Source: Alitta virens
Taxonomy: Eukaryota; Annelida; Polychaeta; Phyllodocida; Nereididae
DNA length: 64,000 nt
Reading direction: 5' to 3'
Assembly (NCBI GenBank): GCA_932294295.1
Contig: OW028580.1
Span: forward strand, 13,235,374 to 13,299,373
Shown here piece after piece: positions 25,301 to 33,679 of this stretch; position 1 is the first letter of the stretch; the number at the start of each line of letters is the position of its first letter. The position numbers and the translations under genes are program-made. Below the pieces are notes generated by a model, which did no database searches, was not told the DNA's origin, and was given only the letters and a program-made list of their open reading frames with translations.

Positions 25301-28300
25301 CACTGAACGAACACCAAATCAAGTGAATGCTGAAATTAAACAGCTTGAGAATAGGTTATATGCAGAGCAACAGGAGTAAGCATAAATTTATAATGTTGTA
25401 TTTACAACTACACTCATAAACATGGAAACTAAACTGCAGCAGAGGACATCATGTTAATGCAGGACTCATTTGCTGAGAGATTGCTTTTGCCAAAGGGAAT
25501 CCCGAATTCACATGTCATCTGCAGTTTAGTTTCCAAGTCTACGACATTGGCTGTAAAGGTGTCACAAAGGAAGTTCTGGTTGTATTCTGTAAATTGACCT
25601 CTACAGCTTTCTGAGCACTGCTAACTTATCCCAAGTATCACTGGAATTATACTTGAAATTTGTTTGTACAATGTATAAAAATTTGAGTGTGCAAGAAAAT
25701 TAAATTTAGCTGCTGAAGGTCTAGGGTCCATATCCGGCCCAGGCACTCTTCATGAGCTACTTCCCAGCTGGATGTTCATCGCATGAGTCGTTAACTACTG
25801 GTTAAACATATATTTTCAGGCATGGAGATCCTGAGGAAATAACTGCGAATTATTATGCTGCATTTAAGAAATTTAAAGGCATCCGGAAAGATATGGCCCA
25901 TCAGCTGAAATTCCTGGAGGTGCTTTGCAAATAGATTATTAGATATTATTATTGATAAACAATACAATAGCTCTGGTATGTTAATGGGAAATGTGTCTGT
26001 TGTACAGGAATTCAATCAGGTTATGCTGAGAAGGCGTAAGCAGTTTGAACGTTTACGGACTTCATTGGCAATGAGGTCTAAACAGACTTACATTAATTTG
26101 CTGCATGCCAGGAAATATTTAGGGAAAATTGAGTATGATCATGCAGCAAAGACTTTGAATTTGAAGGTATGTATTTTAATTTCTTCAACTGTAAAATATT
26201 GTCCTGTTTAATAGTTCTAATGTATACACTGTGTGCTGTGACCTCAAAGCCACCCGACCTAAGTATTTTGTCAAAATTGTGGTGGTACCATTGATGTCAT
26301 CATCAAATATGACCAATAGTGATGAAGTTAATTTGTTGACATTTTTTGGATCATTTAACTATTGGGAAGAAAATTGGCAACAGTCCTCCAGATGCTGAAT
26401 GCATGTTGAACATTAGTACAGAGTTATGTTGGTCTTATGGTCAGTGCCCCTTGAGTCATTAGCTCTGCCCCACGGAGTGGGGAGAGCTTTTGTTAGTACA
26501 TCGATCTCGCGAGATGACGTCGCCTTCGCGCAAAAACTTTCAGCGTGTGATAACAGAACTTACATGCCGTCTTCAGCTAAATCCCGTATTTTGTAGGTAC
26601 ATCTTCTTATTTCACAGCCTGCTATTGCTTTCTGGCGTGTTTCGTAGCTTCAGTGTTCTACAAACAGCCATTCTTTGCGACGATACAGCTCGTTTTTGCG
26701 ATATGGGAGCTGTGTACATATCCTCAGTTGCTTGTCGTGAATATGGTTCTTGGCCAAGTATGCAACCCACATAAGAGGGGGGGAAACCCCGTAATTTGCT
26801 TCCCCAGTTTATCCCATACGCCTTCGTCACAAAGGGCAGAGCTCCGCACATCCCATGTGCATTCTAGTTTGCCTTTATTTGATATGACATTTTTTTCTGG
26901 CAAATGTTTGAGATCAGTAGAACTGATTGAAATATTTAATGATATAATATTTTGAATACTCTTTTTTTTTTCATTACCAGATGCAACCAAACGTAGTGGA
27001 CGGAGAAGGTGCCCAAGACTTGAGAAGTCTCTCGGGAGGTGAACGTTCTTTCGCCACAGTGTGCTTCATCCTTGCTCTCTGGGATATTGTAGAGTCACCA
27101 TTCCGCTGCCTGGATGAATTTGATGTTTTCATGGTTAGTGTTGTCATGATCAATAGTTATACTTTCTTGTCAGTTATTTTCCTCACCTGCAAAATCAAAG
27201 CAATGTACTTCAGTCAGAATAATGCTATTTAAATCATGCAGTGGGTGTTTAAACTAAAAATCAACCTTTATTTGTAAATTTTTGGCAAATTACAATCAAT
27301 TGTAAATAAAGGAATATATTGCACTTTTCTTTAAAAATTTTCCGTGATGTAGTTTTGCTTTGTAAATGGAAAAGACAGTTTATAGTCCCAAAAGATAGTA
27401 AGAAGGGAGTTTCATTCTGTGTTTCCATGACCTGAACCAAGAACCTTTCATGTTGGTGTGAAATATGTATCGTTGAGTCAATGAAGTCATGCACACTTTA
27501 TCTTTTGCAGGATATGGTGAATCGGCAAATGGCATTGAGGATGATTTTATCCCTAACGAAAGGAAATCGTGATAAATATGCCGGCCAGTTCATCTTTGTA
27601 TCTCCGCTTGATATGAGGTGTGTATCTCAAGAACGCTTACTCAAGCAAGATGATTTTAAGACCACTTTGTGATTGTAATTGCAGTGTTCAAAGTTCCCAG
27701 AATTACCTGAATATTAAGGCCACATTGGTGATTCCCGTGGGTAGTCTTAATTGTAGGGTTCGAGGTAGTCTTAATTGTAGGGTTTGAGTGTACTTGAACA
27801 CCAGAGAATTTAGTACCTCTCAATATATCATCTCAGTGTTAGTGATGGATGCTCTCTCATTTTATGTGACCAACCGTCAATATCATGTTGCAATTAAAAG
27901 GCTTGGTGTTTGAGTTATATTTACCCAATGGATGAGGTTATTTCAAACACAAATAAGAGATTTATACAAAGTAAGCCTATATGCTAGATAGAAAAATAGG
28001 TAATATTTTTTGCATTAACAATAATTAATCATGAGTATTCATACAAAATTTAGCACAGAGACATTGAAGTGACATCTTGTTCATTTTAAACTTTATAGTC
28101 TATCGCCAACTCCGCTGAAGACCTTGCGTTTGGTTCTCAGCCTGAGAACTGATTGACTACTCATATCTGTTGGAGATCATTCAAAAATCAAATATTAAAT
28201 TGCAGATACAAATTTTTTAGAAGTGACATACTGCAAATACTTTCAAATTGCCTTTAGTGTTGCTGTTGTGAAGCTTAGTTTTAATAAGAGATGGATGTAT

Positions 28301-28766
28301 GATAAATTAAAAAGTTATAAGATTGGCAATCCATTGCCGTTGTACAGTTTCAAGTAAAAGACACCACTAACTTGTGGCACCAATCAGTGGTGAATGGAAC
28401 ATCTTGCAATATGACGATGGTTTTTTTGTATGGCCATTTAATAATTTTCAAAATCCTTTGTCGAGTTAATGTGTCATGTTGTATAGGTTGGGCCCAGGTA
28501 GAAAGTGGTGTTCTGTGACCTGATCTGTGACCTGATCTTAATAGTAAAGTCAATGATAGGGTTCTATTCAAACATTTTAAAATTATCCTGTTTCATTCAA
28601 TTGCATCCTTTTTTTCCATAGGACAAACGAGCCTCTAGAAAATGGAAGTATGTTCCGCATGCCAAGTCCTCCAAGGAATAAGGTCAGGCGCAGAGAATTA
28701 GAAAATGGTGAACATGACGATAATGATGAAAATGTGGAACCAGGACCGTCAAAACGACGTAAATGA
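7243..28766 (+). CDS. SMC6: SMC6, structural maintenance of chromosomes protein 6 (26 coding exons)
   Basis: This is the SMC6 subunit of the SMC5/6 complex, a nuclear ATPase for DNA repair and chromosome segregation that pairs with SMC5 at the hinge. Joining 26 exons by GT-AG sites gives 1102 codons plus stop with no frame break. In order: a KR-rich N-terminus; the ABC head with Walker A GQNGSGKS (residues 76-83, split by intron 2); an N-terminal coiled coil (about 209-470); a hinge (about 480-660); a C-terminal coiled coil (about 670-915); the signature LSGGERS (985-991); and Walker B CLDEFD (D1013, E1014). The start at 7243 is the first ATG after the acceptor. The C-terminal tail is acidic, then basic (PSKRRK). 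Exons 7243-28766 are listed separately. Confidence 0.97.
7684..7733 (+). repeat. Hairpin repeat motif, copy A
   Basis: Shared motif of about 45-50 bp: GGAGGGAG(T/A)TAACTAACA, a short loop, then TTGGTTATRTCCC. The two halves are imperfectly self-complementary, so it can fold as a hairpin with arms of about 14 nt. This copy lies in SMC6 intron 1. Confidence 0.7.
8762..8806 (+). repeat. Hairpin repeat motif, copy B
   Basis: Same motif as at 7684, reading aggagggaggtaactaacat then ttggttatatccc, 90 bp upstream of SMC6 exon 2. Confidence 0.7.
8897..9023 (+). CDS. SMC6: SMC6 exon 2
   Basis: Codes for [15 protein letters not shown] and VNFITGQNG, the start of the ABC head and the first half of Walker A. 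Acceptor tttcag, donor gtaagt, ends phase 1. Confidence 0.95.
9299..9404 (+). CDS. SMC6: SMC6 exon 3
   Basis: Completes Walker A ([10 protein letters not shown]) and codes for [17 protein letters not shown], which matches the conserved SMC6 head. Acceptor ttgcag, donor gtgagt, ends phase 2. Confidence 0.96.
9470..10135 (+). repeat. Dispersed element family 2, copy 1 (intron 3 of SMC6)
   Basis: Begins with a self-complementary head (TTTGACAGAGAA, a few bases, then TTCTCTGTCAT) and ends with ctctgtcatgagagccatca and GGTCTAGTT. The same head and tail occur at about 19150 and 20100 with different interiors. The CTAG end followed by T fits a Helitron-like non-autonomous element, but I could not see a clean 3' hairpin. 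Boundaries are approximate. Confidence 0.45.
10716..10852 (+). CDS. SMC6: SMC6 exon 4
   Basis: Codes for [12 protein letters not shown] and [11 protein letters not shown], the beta-rich part of the head lobe. Acceptor attacag, donor gtaaga, ends phase 1. Confidence 0.95.
11450..11592 (+). CDS. SMC6: SMC6 exon 5
   Basis: Codes for [20 protein letters not shown], almost identical to vertebrate SMC6 around the Q-loop. Acceptor atgcag, donor gtgaga, ends phase 0. Confidence 0.97.
11912..12013 (+). CDS. SMC6: SMC6 exon 6
   Basis: Codes for [11 protein letters not shown] and the beginning of the N-terminal coiled coil. Acceptor tgtcag, donor gtaatc, phase 0 on both sides. Confidence 0.93.
12298..12516 (+). 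CDS. SMC6: SMC6 exon 7
   Basis: Codes for 73 residues of coiled coil, including [10 protein letters not shown] at the position of the conserved EMAWAVV segment. Acceptor ctgcag, donor gtgggt, phase 0. Confidence 0.95.
13073..13219 (+). CDS. SMC6: SMC6 exon 8
   Basis: Codes for 49 residues of charged coiled coil ([14 protein letters not shown] onward). Acceptor cttcag, donor gtaggg, phase 0. A TAG microsatellite begins 20 bp into the following intron. Confidence 0.92.
13239..13345. repeat. TAG/GTAGTA trinucleotide microsatellite
   Basis: Long run of tag/gtagta with a few cag interruptions, in SMC6 intron 8. It also causes artificial Tyr/Cys-rich frames on the minus strand. Confidence 0.95.
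13353..13900 (+). mobile_element. Helitron-like non-autonomous element, copy 1
   Basis: Shares its first 130 bp or so (from TAGCTCTGCCCCACGGAGTG) and its last 40 bp (GGCAGAGCTCCGCA ... TGTGCATTCTAG) with the copy at 26459-26867. The interior is partly alignable but longer. The end has a short stem-loop just before CTAG and is followed by T, as in Helitron 3' ends. There are no target duplications. A clean 5' TC start is not evident, so the class call is tentative. Confidence 0.55.
14866..14954 (+). CDS. SMC6: SMC6 exon 9
   Basis: Codes for [15 protein letters not shown], coiled coil. Acceptor atcag after a T-run, donor gtaagt, ends phase 2. Confidence 0.92.
15309..15473 (+). CDS. SMC6: SMC6 exon 10
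   Basis: Codes for [19 protein letters not shown] and the remaining coiled coil. Acceptor ttgtag, donor gtaaaa, ends phase 2. Confidence 0.92.
15603..15650 (+). repeat. Hairpin repeat motif, copy C
   Basis: Same motif, more diverged on the right arm (ttgggagttaactaacat then ttgttgcttaaatctc), in SMC6 intron 10. Confidence 0.6.
15715..15985 (-). mobile_element. tRNA-derived SINE, minus strand
   Basis: On the minus strand from about 15985 the head reads aggcatagtggcctagtgga, then gtcatgggttcatacccagg. These resemble a pol III A box (tggcctagtgg) and B box (gggttcataccc). The body runs to about 15715 in SMC6 intron 10. Boundaries are approximate, with no target duplication identified. Confidence 0.6.
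16033..16084 (+). repeat. Hairpin repeat motif, copy D
   Basis: Same motif (gaataggagggagataacta, then tttggttatccatcc), also in SMC6 intron 10, 430 bp after copy C. Copies B and D share a right flank, aacaatag. Confidence 0.65.
16207..16385 (+). CDS. SMC6: SMC6 exon 11
   Basis: The coiled coil ends and the hinge approach begins: [20 protein letters not shown], then KPKGPIG, which parallels the RFGPNVPALLEAI...KPVGPLG segment of the family. Acceptor ctgtag, donor gtcagt (a weak consensus), ends phase 1. Confidence 0.94.
16507..17671. mobile_element. 1.2-kb non-autonomous DNA transposon with long imperfect TIRs
   Basis: Left end (16507-16551) gctggccagttctcgtgtga, then tgtacccggaagtactaata. 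Right end (17628-17671) is its reverse complement at about 90 percent identity (tagtacttccgggtacaagg, then acgagagctgaccagc). The interior has an additional palindrome, ggtatcatcacc/ggtgatgatacc, and no transposase. It sits in SMC6 intron 11. No target duplication could be confirmed. Confidence 0.65.
18101..18273 (+). CDS. SMC6: SMC6 exon 12
   Basis: Hinge: [19 protein letters not shown], then [13 protein letters not shown], close to vertebrate SMC6. Acceptor ttccag, donor gtaagt, ends phase 0. Confidence 0.95.
18882..19040. mobile_element. 159-bp foldback element
   Basis: Ends AATAAGACCCAA and TTGGGTCTTATT. The arms pair over about 58 bp imperfectly, including atattccctcactcgtggac against gtccactcatggggaatat. 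In SMC6 intron 12. Confidence 0.75.
19150..20100 (+). repeat. Dispersed element family 2, copy 2 (intron 12 of SMC6)
   Basis: Head TTTGACAGAGAAGG...CTCTGTCATATCCAG and tail CTCTGTCATGAGTGCCGTCA, GGTCTAGTT match copy 1 at 9470-10135, while the interior differs and contains a degenerate GGCGGTGAGTTGAC repeat. Confidence 0.45.
19436..19580. repeat. Degenerate GGCGGTGAGTTGACTC repeats
   Basis: Five or six imperfect copies of ggcggtgagttgactc spaced about 25-35 bp apart, G-rich compared with the flanks. Confidence 0.7.
20139..20165 (+). CDS. SMC6: SMC6 exon 13 (27-nt microexon)
   Basis: Nine codons, TNEYDVSRG, at the family position FRNEIYDVRHR. Acceptor tttcag, donor gtaagt, phase 0 on both sides. 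Its skipping would keep the frame. Exons 12 and 14 also join in frame without it, so conservation is the main evidence for inclusion. Confidence 0.85.
20338..20418 (+). CDS. SMC6: SMC6 exon 14
   Basis: Hinge: [24 protein letters not shown]. Acceptor tttcag, donor gtatat, phase 0. Confidence 0.94.
20457..20545 (+). mobile_element. LINE reverse-transcriptase fragment 1
   Basis: The frame reads [15 protein letters not shown] then a stop, which is the conserved RT motif (GVPQGSVLGPLLF). Diverged, in SMC6 intron 14. Repeated at 20866. Confidence 0.7.
20866..20950 (+). mobile_element. LINE reverse-transcriptase fragment 2 (duplicate)
   Basis: About 85 percent identical to 20457-20545 over the same RT motif (tgtggagtacctcaaagttc onward). 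The two fragments lie 409 bp apart in the same orientation, so this was either a local duplication or two insertions of related elements. Confidence 0.65.
21323..21409 (+). CDS. SMC6: SMC6 exon 15
   Basis: Hinge: [19 protein letters not shown] and PPKNARE, equivalent to RGIETVLLI...PPKNCRE. Acceptor ttgtag, donor gtgaga, phase 0. Confidence 0.95.
21540..22369 (-). mobile_element. LINE 3' end fragment (ORF2 C-terminus and tail)
   Basis: On the minus strand from 22369: [20 protein letters not shown], then [19 protein letters not shown] and CLIVCP. This is the C-terminal LINE pattern (LRI..H.L.IE.GR ... R.C..C....EDE.HFL..CP). After a frame change comes [15 protein letters not shown], then [13 protein letters not shown], as at the end of CR1/L2-like ORF2. 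The rest is presumed 3' tail. The fragment begins immediately next to the 3' splice site of SMC6 exon 16. Confidence 0.72.
22372..22481 (+). CDS. SMC6: SMC6 exon 16
   Basis: End of hinge: [20 protein letters not shown], matching AFTADGDQVFAGRYYSS. Acceptor cttcag, donor gtgaga, ends phase 2. Its 3' splice site abuts a minus-strand LINE fragment. Confidence 0.95.
23426..23585 (+). CDS. SMC6: SMC6 exon 17
   Basis: First part of the C-terminal coiled coil ([19 protein letters not shown] and on). Acceptor aacag, donor gtaggt, ends phase 0. Confidence 0.92.
23788..23808. repeat. Poly-C run
   Basis: A run of about 20 C in SMC6 intron 17. Confidence 0.9.
23973..24029 (+). CDS. SMC6: SMC6 exon 18
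   Basis: Nineteen codons, [19 protein letters not shown], aligning with the family segment [20 protein letters not shown]. Acceptor tctcag, donor gtaaga, phase 0. Confidence 0.92.
24438..24608 (+). CDS. SMC6: SMC6 exon 19
   Basis: Strong coiled coil of 57 codons ([20 protein letters not shown]). Acceptor tttcag, donor gtaaaa, phase 0. Confidence 0.93.
24977..25114 (+). CDS. SMC6: SMC6 exon 20
   Basis: Coiled coil of 46 codons ([20 protein letters not shown]). Acceptor ttctag, donor gtatgg, phase 0. Confidence 0.93.
25260..25375 (+). CDS. SMC6: SMC6 exon 21
   Basis: Codes for [20 protein letters not shown], with the ICPE/R-R-I signature found near the end of the SMC6 C-terminal coil. Acceptor ttcacag, donor gtaagc, ends phase 2. 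Confidence 0.94.
25820..25919 (+). CDS. SMC6: SMC6 exon 22
   Basis: Codes for [20 protein letters not shown], equivalent to HGDREEIMRQYQEA. Acceptor ttttcag, donor gtgctt (weak), ends phase 0. Confidence 0.92.
26008..26166 (+). CDS. SMC6: SMC6 exon 23
   Basis: Codes for [20 protein letters not shown] and [17 protein letters not shown], the re-entry into the ATPase head. Acceptor tacag, donor gtatgt, phase 0. Confidence 0.95.
26459..26867 (+). mobile_element. Helitron-like non-autonomous element, copy 2
   Basis: Second copy of the element at 13353-13900, in SMC6 intron 23. Its end is cleaner: GCACAT-ccc-ATGTGC (26846-26860), a perfect 6-bp stem, then att and CTAG (26864-26867), followed by T. 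That is the classic Helitron terminus geometry. The head hairpin agctctgccc/gggcagagct also pairs with the tail. Confidence 0.6.
26981..27133 (+). CDS. SMC6: SMC6 exon 24 (ABC signature and Walker B)
   Basis: Codes for the ABC signature in [20 protein letters not shown] and the Walker B in [13 protein letters not shown], with catalytic D and E present. Acceptor accag after a T-run, donor gttagt, phase 0. A Helitron-like repeat ends 113 bp upstream. Confidence 0.98.
27511..27617 (+). CDS. SMC6: SMC6 exon 25
   Basis: Codes for [19 protein letters not shown] and [10 protein letters not shown] (D-loop and following strand), matching DMVNRRIAMDLIL...QFILLTPQSM. Acceptor ttgcag, donor gtgtgt, ends phase 2. 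Confidence 0.96.
28622..28766 (+). CDS. SMC6: SMC6 exon 26 (terminal coding exon)
   Basis: Codes for the last 48 residues and the stop TGA at 28764-28766. The tail has [19 protein letters not shown], an acidic run ([10 protein letters not shown]) and a basic end (PSKRRK). Acceptor ccatag. The tail is less conserved than the head but is in frame and ends cleanly. Confidence 0.88.
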
Positions 28767-30030
28767 GCATTTAGTGCAGCTGTTTATCATTTGGGTTATC
28801 TAATATATGCAGTGTCATACAAAATGCTGATTGATAAGCACTGATGATGTCCTGAAGGTTAATCTTGCTCCTGTTTGTTAATTGATGGTGCTATTTCTGT
28901 TGAAATATTCTTTATACTTAATTTTCCAGTCGTTTAATGAAGTAGGAAAATGCATTTTTCTATAATTTTATTTTTTTCACGTGATTTTTGCAGCATTATA
29001 TATATATGTATTCTATAGCCATGTTTCTTTACATAATTTGTAGTTTTATTGGACAGTATTTAACCAATACCAGGTTTGACAATGTTTAGGCAGTACATTT
29101 ATGTATATTGTTTTCCATTCTTTATTTGATGTTCATCTTGCACAGAATATGTATAGTATAGTACATGTATGGTATTTGTAATTTTGCATGGTTTTCATAT
29201 TGTAATAGGAATCCTTATTAAGCATTTATCGTTTACACTTTTGTAGTTGTACTGTTATACACTTCGTATGTGTTTTTGAATGTGTTGATATCGTAAATAT
29301 TAGGGTGTAATAGTTTAGTATAAACTTTTGTAGTTTTTACAAAATTGTCCCATGCAAGATCTGCACCGTCGCAATTTTTGAAAAAATTACATTGGTGGGT
29401 GAAGGTTAAACCTGTAATGGAGGTTGCTCTTGCCTTATTTCTGCCAGGCCAGCCAGTTTGAAATGAATGTCTTGATGTGGTCTTGCAAACGCTTTCGCAA
29501 CTTGTAAGAAACATCAGGGACCACTTTTCATTATATTACATTTTCTACACAACCTAAATACTGTAATATTTGTTACCTACAATAACTATACTTACATCTA
29601 TAAAGAAATCCAATTGTTGCTGGCCCAGACTCTATTTTTTAGCTGATATAAACAGTTCTGGGAACCAAACAAACAAAGTTTTGCTATATTCTCCATTGTT
29701 GTATCTGCTGCTATTCTACGACTATAAAAAATGCCGTAATAGACATTCATGTAAAAATAAGACCAACAAACAAGTGGCCATTTATTTTGGATTGTACTTT
29801 AGTTATATAGGCTTTTTATATTGTACTTTATCATATTCGAGACAATTCTTTTCAAACACTGTTAGCTCTAGTTTAGCAAATAATTGTTCATTGAAAATGG
29901 TTGTAAATAATGGAAATCTTGCTCTTTTTTTTTTAAACATGTAATTTGAATGTTTGTTATTTCATAACTTGCAGCAGCTGTTCAGTTTTGGTTTTCCTTT
30001 ACAGAAATAAAATTTATGAAGTTTTGATAT
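28767..30030 (+). other. SMC6 3' UTR
   Basis: AT-rich region after the stop. The first convincing polyadenylation signal, AATAAA, is at 30006-30011, which gives a 3' UTR of about 1.25 kb. Open frames inside (for example 29570-29944) show no domain and are taken as chance. Confidence 0.6.
30006..30011 (+). terminator. Polyadenylation signal AATAAA, SMC6
   Basis: AATAAA about 1.24 kb after the SMC6 stop, followed by T- and GT-containing sequence. Confidence 0.55.
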
Positions 30031-30940
30031 AAAAAATCAGTGAGATAGTGAGCTGTTCAGGGATGTGATTTTTCCGGAAATCTGGTTTTTTTTTTGGGCA
30101 CTTGAAATTGACCCATGATTCGTGCAAATTCAATTTTGTTTTTGTTTTAGGTGGCTCTGACGAGTATCGCTGGACTTGCCTTGTAATACCTAGAAGTTGC
30201 CCCTCAGATAGCTTGAAATGTCATTATTTTGGTTATTTGTTAATATGTGCTGGTCCCTGCAGAGTAACTACCATGATAAAACAGCCAGGGATGTGATTGA
30301 TTATTGATAAAAAATCCTGAACATTTCATGATCAATACTCGCACTCATTTCAATAATTTCATTATGGAAAATGCAGCTTAAATTCAGCATGTGATTTTCA
30401 TTCAATTTTGCCGGTTTACAGAGCTCTCTGGATTGAATATTGACATGTAATTTGTCACATTTTTAAAATTACTGATTCTGATCGCTTCAGAAGGAAACGG
30501 CCATAATGTCATCAGATATTTTGGAGTCTTTGATGCCATATATATATATTACCGAAAGCCCTGAACAGGGAAGTATGCAATGAATTTGGGTCGACCATAC
30601 CCAGATTATCACATCCACATCGCTCCAATGGTGGCCATTGTTGGGCTATAATTTCGGGATAATGTTAACAGGACATACTTCTTGAAGAATTCCAATCGTG
30701 TTATGAAGGAATTCAGATGTTCTGATCAATTGAAAATCTTACAAAAGCAAACGTGAGAAAATCAGTTATAACGAATGGCCATCAACAGGAAAATAAGTCA
30801 CAGCTAGGCCTGATAATATAGGAAATTTATTATTGGTAATAAAATAGTGAGACATGAAAATTTAGTTGCTAACAGCTTTGATTTTTCATGTAAAAGCTTA
30901 GCAAAAGGTAAACATCTTAGTCACAAGACACAAGGTTTTT
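30031..30940. other. Convergent intergenic region
   Basis: Lies between the SMC6 polyA signal and the minus-strand polyA signal at 30953. No gene found. The phrase cagggatgtgatt occurs at about 30058 and 30287, which suggests a small duplicated or mobile segment. Confidence 0.4.
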
Positions 30941-30952
30941 CGATTTGCAAAT

Positions 30953-30958
30953 TTTATT
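30953..30958 (-). terminator. Polyadenylation signal (minus) of the unidentified gene
   Basis: Minus-strand AATAAA about 850 bp downstream of the stop codon of candidate exon E5 (31808). It would define the 3' end of that gene. Confidence 0.45.
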
Positions 30959-31807
30959 AGGCATCCAGAAACAATTAACAATAAACCATTGACATTGTAA
31001 AATGTATCATCATAATGTAAATTCCGTTTAGGGTCTTCAATTGTCTGCAGACAACTTGATTCCAGAGTAAACAAGTTTCAGCAGCAAGGGGTGGGGTTTT
31101 CATCTGAAAGAAGGAGTGCTTCATAAGTAATTGTATGTTGAAAGTAGGTGCTCACCTGCCAGTTGTTGATTTAAAAAAAAGTTCGTGGAAATATGGGTGA
31201 AAAAAGCTTGCCATGCTATGCATGCTGACAAATTTATTGTTGTCCAATAGAACATACTGCAGAAAAAAATAAATAACGCGAGCTGCATCAATCACCTCAC
31301 TGTTTTGGAAATTTTGGGCTGCTACGAACATAGTTCAACTTTGAAATTCATACTTAATTCAGGGCTGTTTTATTTAAAAAGGGGGTTTGGGACCTGAACA
31401 TTTTTAGACCCCTGATAGCTGGTTTTTGACAGACCGACTCCCGCTTTTTTCTACATTAAGATATTAAGGAAATACTGGCCAACCTCCTCCCCGGATATCA
31501 GTTTTCCCTCCCCAGATATTATAACCTCCCCTCCCGATATTTGAAAAATATTTGGGTAAAATTGAGGGGGTGGGTAAAATTTAGTTACCTCAAGTGTTCT
31601 TGTAATGGCACTTCATAGGGTGCTACTTTAGGTGAAATAGATCTCAGGATTTCCAATGTCTAACACCTGTAAATGTATGGAATAGAAAAAATGTACAACA
31701 CGACTGAAAGAACAACTTCCTAAAATGAACTTTTATCATGACAAAGAAAAATGTTTTTGATATTCGAACTTACGTGTAACAGAACGGTTCAGTGTCTTTT
31801 GTTCACA

Positions 31808-31935
31808 TCAGGCGGATGCATAATACGTACGCCACAATGAAGAGATGGCCCCCTTGATTGATAATATCACCGAACGCCACTTCTGAGGATCTTCTGGAGG
31901 TTGCAGCATGTAGGATAAAGCAATGAATGCCTTTA
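31808..31935 (-). CDS. Unidentified minus-strand gene, candidate terminal exon E5
   Basis: Acceptor ttctttacag. With the last base of E4 the frame codes for VKAFIALSYMLQPPEDPQKW, then RSVILSIKGAISSLWRTYYA and SA, and stops at 31810-31808. Composition, the run of conserved-looking residues and clean joining to E4 argue for real coding sequence. I do not recognise the family. The hydrophobic part is too short and too mixed to call a membrane helix. A SINE inserted 37 bp beyond the acceptor, in the intron. Confidence 0.6.
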
Positions 31936-31982
31936 CTGTAAAGAAAAAAAAAATATATATATATATATATTCATTACAAAAA

Positions 31983-32167
31983 GGAGGGTGGGGGCCTAGC
32001 TCAGAGGAAGTGCTCTGGGCTTCCAACCGCTGGGTCCCGGGTTCGTTTCCCAGTCGAGCCTAAGTTGGATGGCTGTTTCATCCTTTGTCTCATTGCCATG
32101 GTCTCTGCCTGTCCTAATTAGCCCAACTGGTGCAGAAATACAGGACGTAAAGCCCTAATCACACACA
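31983..32167 (+). mobile_element. tRNA-derived SINE with target duplications
   Basis: Head: cctagctcagaggaagtgct (A box) and gggttcgtttcccagtc (B box). The body has ttggatggctgtttcatcct, and a CA-rich tail follows. An 11-bp direct repeat, cattacaaaaa, flanks it at 31972-31982 and 32168-32178. The same body occurs at 61881 and, more diverged, at 34200. Confidence 0.9.
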
Positions 32168-32235
32168 CATTACAAAAAAAGAACAGCACAAAATTATCAT
32201 ATCTAGGCCCTATCTGACACAAATGAGCTACTTAC

Positions 32236-32329
32236 CATTAACTGCATTCATGGCAGATTTCATTTCCATTCTGTTCATAACTTCTAACATCTGGTATGGG
32301 TGGGTGAATTGATAATCTTCTGCCTTTAT
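32236..32329 (-). CDS. Unidentified minus-strand gene, candidate exon E4
   Basis: Acceptor ttcatacag, donor gtaagt. Phase 0 in, phase 1 out. Codes for IKAEDYQFTHPYQMLEVMNR and MEMKSAMNAVN, an amphipathic, protein-like sequence that continues in frame into E5. It could receive its upstream exon from E3 (48750-48810) or from any of the four short candidate exons inside the tandem array, all of which end in phase 0 for this frame. Confidence 0.6.
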
Positions 32330-33212
32330 CTGTATGAAAATAAAAACCTTTGCCCCCGAAAGGCTTAGACCCGCAAGGCAGCAGGTGGTTGGACTAGTAA
32401 GTGTCAGAGCGTGTCCACACACCGGTGGGTCATGAGCAACTGTACCTCTGGGGCTCCAACCTGCTCCGAGATCCCTCACAGTTTAGCCTGGGACCTGCTC
32501 AGTACCCAGTTACCATGGTGTGCCACAAGGAGGCACTGCGAGAGTCTTGACTTGCAGATCCATAGAACCATCAATTCTAAAGGGACATAAATGCTCTGAA
32601 GACTTATGTCAAAATAAAAAATTCTGTGCAAGTTCTGTACTTTTCACTGCTAAGAGCAAGATGGCGGTTGCAACAGGAAGCGAAAACAGAACAAGCACTT
32701 AAGGACCTGCAGTAAGTGCTGTTCTATGGTCTACAAGCCCTGTGCATTGATGCACCACACCACACCTACTCCTACACCTAATTTATTTCCTATTTAAAGC
32801 TAAATTCAATGCTAAAATTATTACTGCATGAGGCCCTCTAGTGTAAAACTTCAAATGCACACTTTTCAGAATTTTATAAACAATGACAAATTAATCAAAA
32901 TGCGAAATAGCTAGTGACCTCTCAAAAATTACGGGCTCGCGGAAATTAATTTCATTTTAGAACAGACCATCCTGTATTGCAAATTTAAAAAACTAAATAG
33001 GCCTATTATAGTGTCTAAAACACTATAAATTGTACACCAGAGGTACCCTTTAAAATAGGCATAGCAGTTTTTATTTTATATATTTATTTTATCTATTATT
33101 TATTTATTTATGCCCCAGCACCACCACCATCTCCCTACTCCTACCTAACCTATTTCCTATTTACAGCTATATGTTTATTTATAATTAATATGACCACCGA
33201 AAGCACCCTATT

Positions 33213-33213
33213 A

Positions 33214-33266
<53 letters not shown>
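33213..33266. repeat. (TA)n microsatellite
   Basis: About 26 TA dinucleotides in a row. Confidence 0.97.
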
Positions 33267-33269
<3 letters not shown>

Positions 33270-33679
33270 TGCCACAAGTGAATGAAAACCATCTCTAAAC
33301 AAGTGCCCTTGAAAGTTCTGAAGACTTCGAACCCCATTGCCCAAAACAGGGTTCTGCGTAATACACAACAAAGCTAGTAATTTTAGAACTTAGAATATTA
33401 GTGTTTAGTTTTTATGTTGGTAAAAAAAAATAATCAAAATTAAGTATCACATGATAGATTATTAGCAAAATTATCCTACTAACAAAGTATTTTTATATCT
33501 ATGTTTTTATGTGACTATGTTGTGTTATTCTTATTTCAAATTCTACAATTTTAATCCCTGATATTCATTGTGCAATTAGCATCCTTTTTTTTAATCCTAA
33601 AATTGTGCTGTATTTCAGCAATAATGTTATCTTAAGTTTTAATTCTCGTTAATTCTACAATTTTGTTTACTGAGCTGAT

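Noticed and set aside
29570..29944. 124-codon ORF after SMC6
   Set aside because: Lies in the AT-rich 3' UTR, with no domain and biased composition.
31983..32060. tRNA gene
   Set aside because: A and B boxes are present but the cloverleaf is incomplete and the sequence continues into a SINE body with target duplications.
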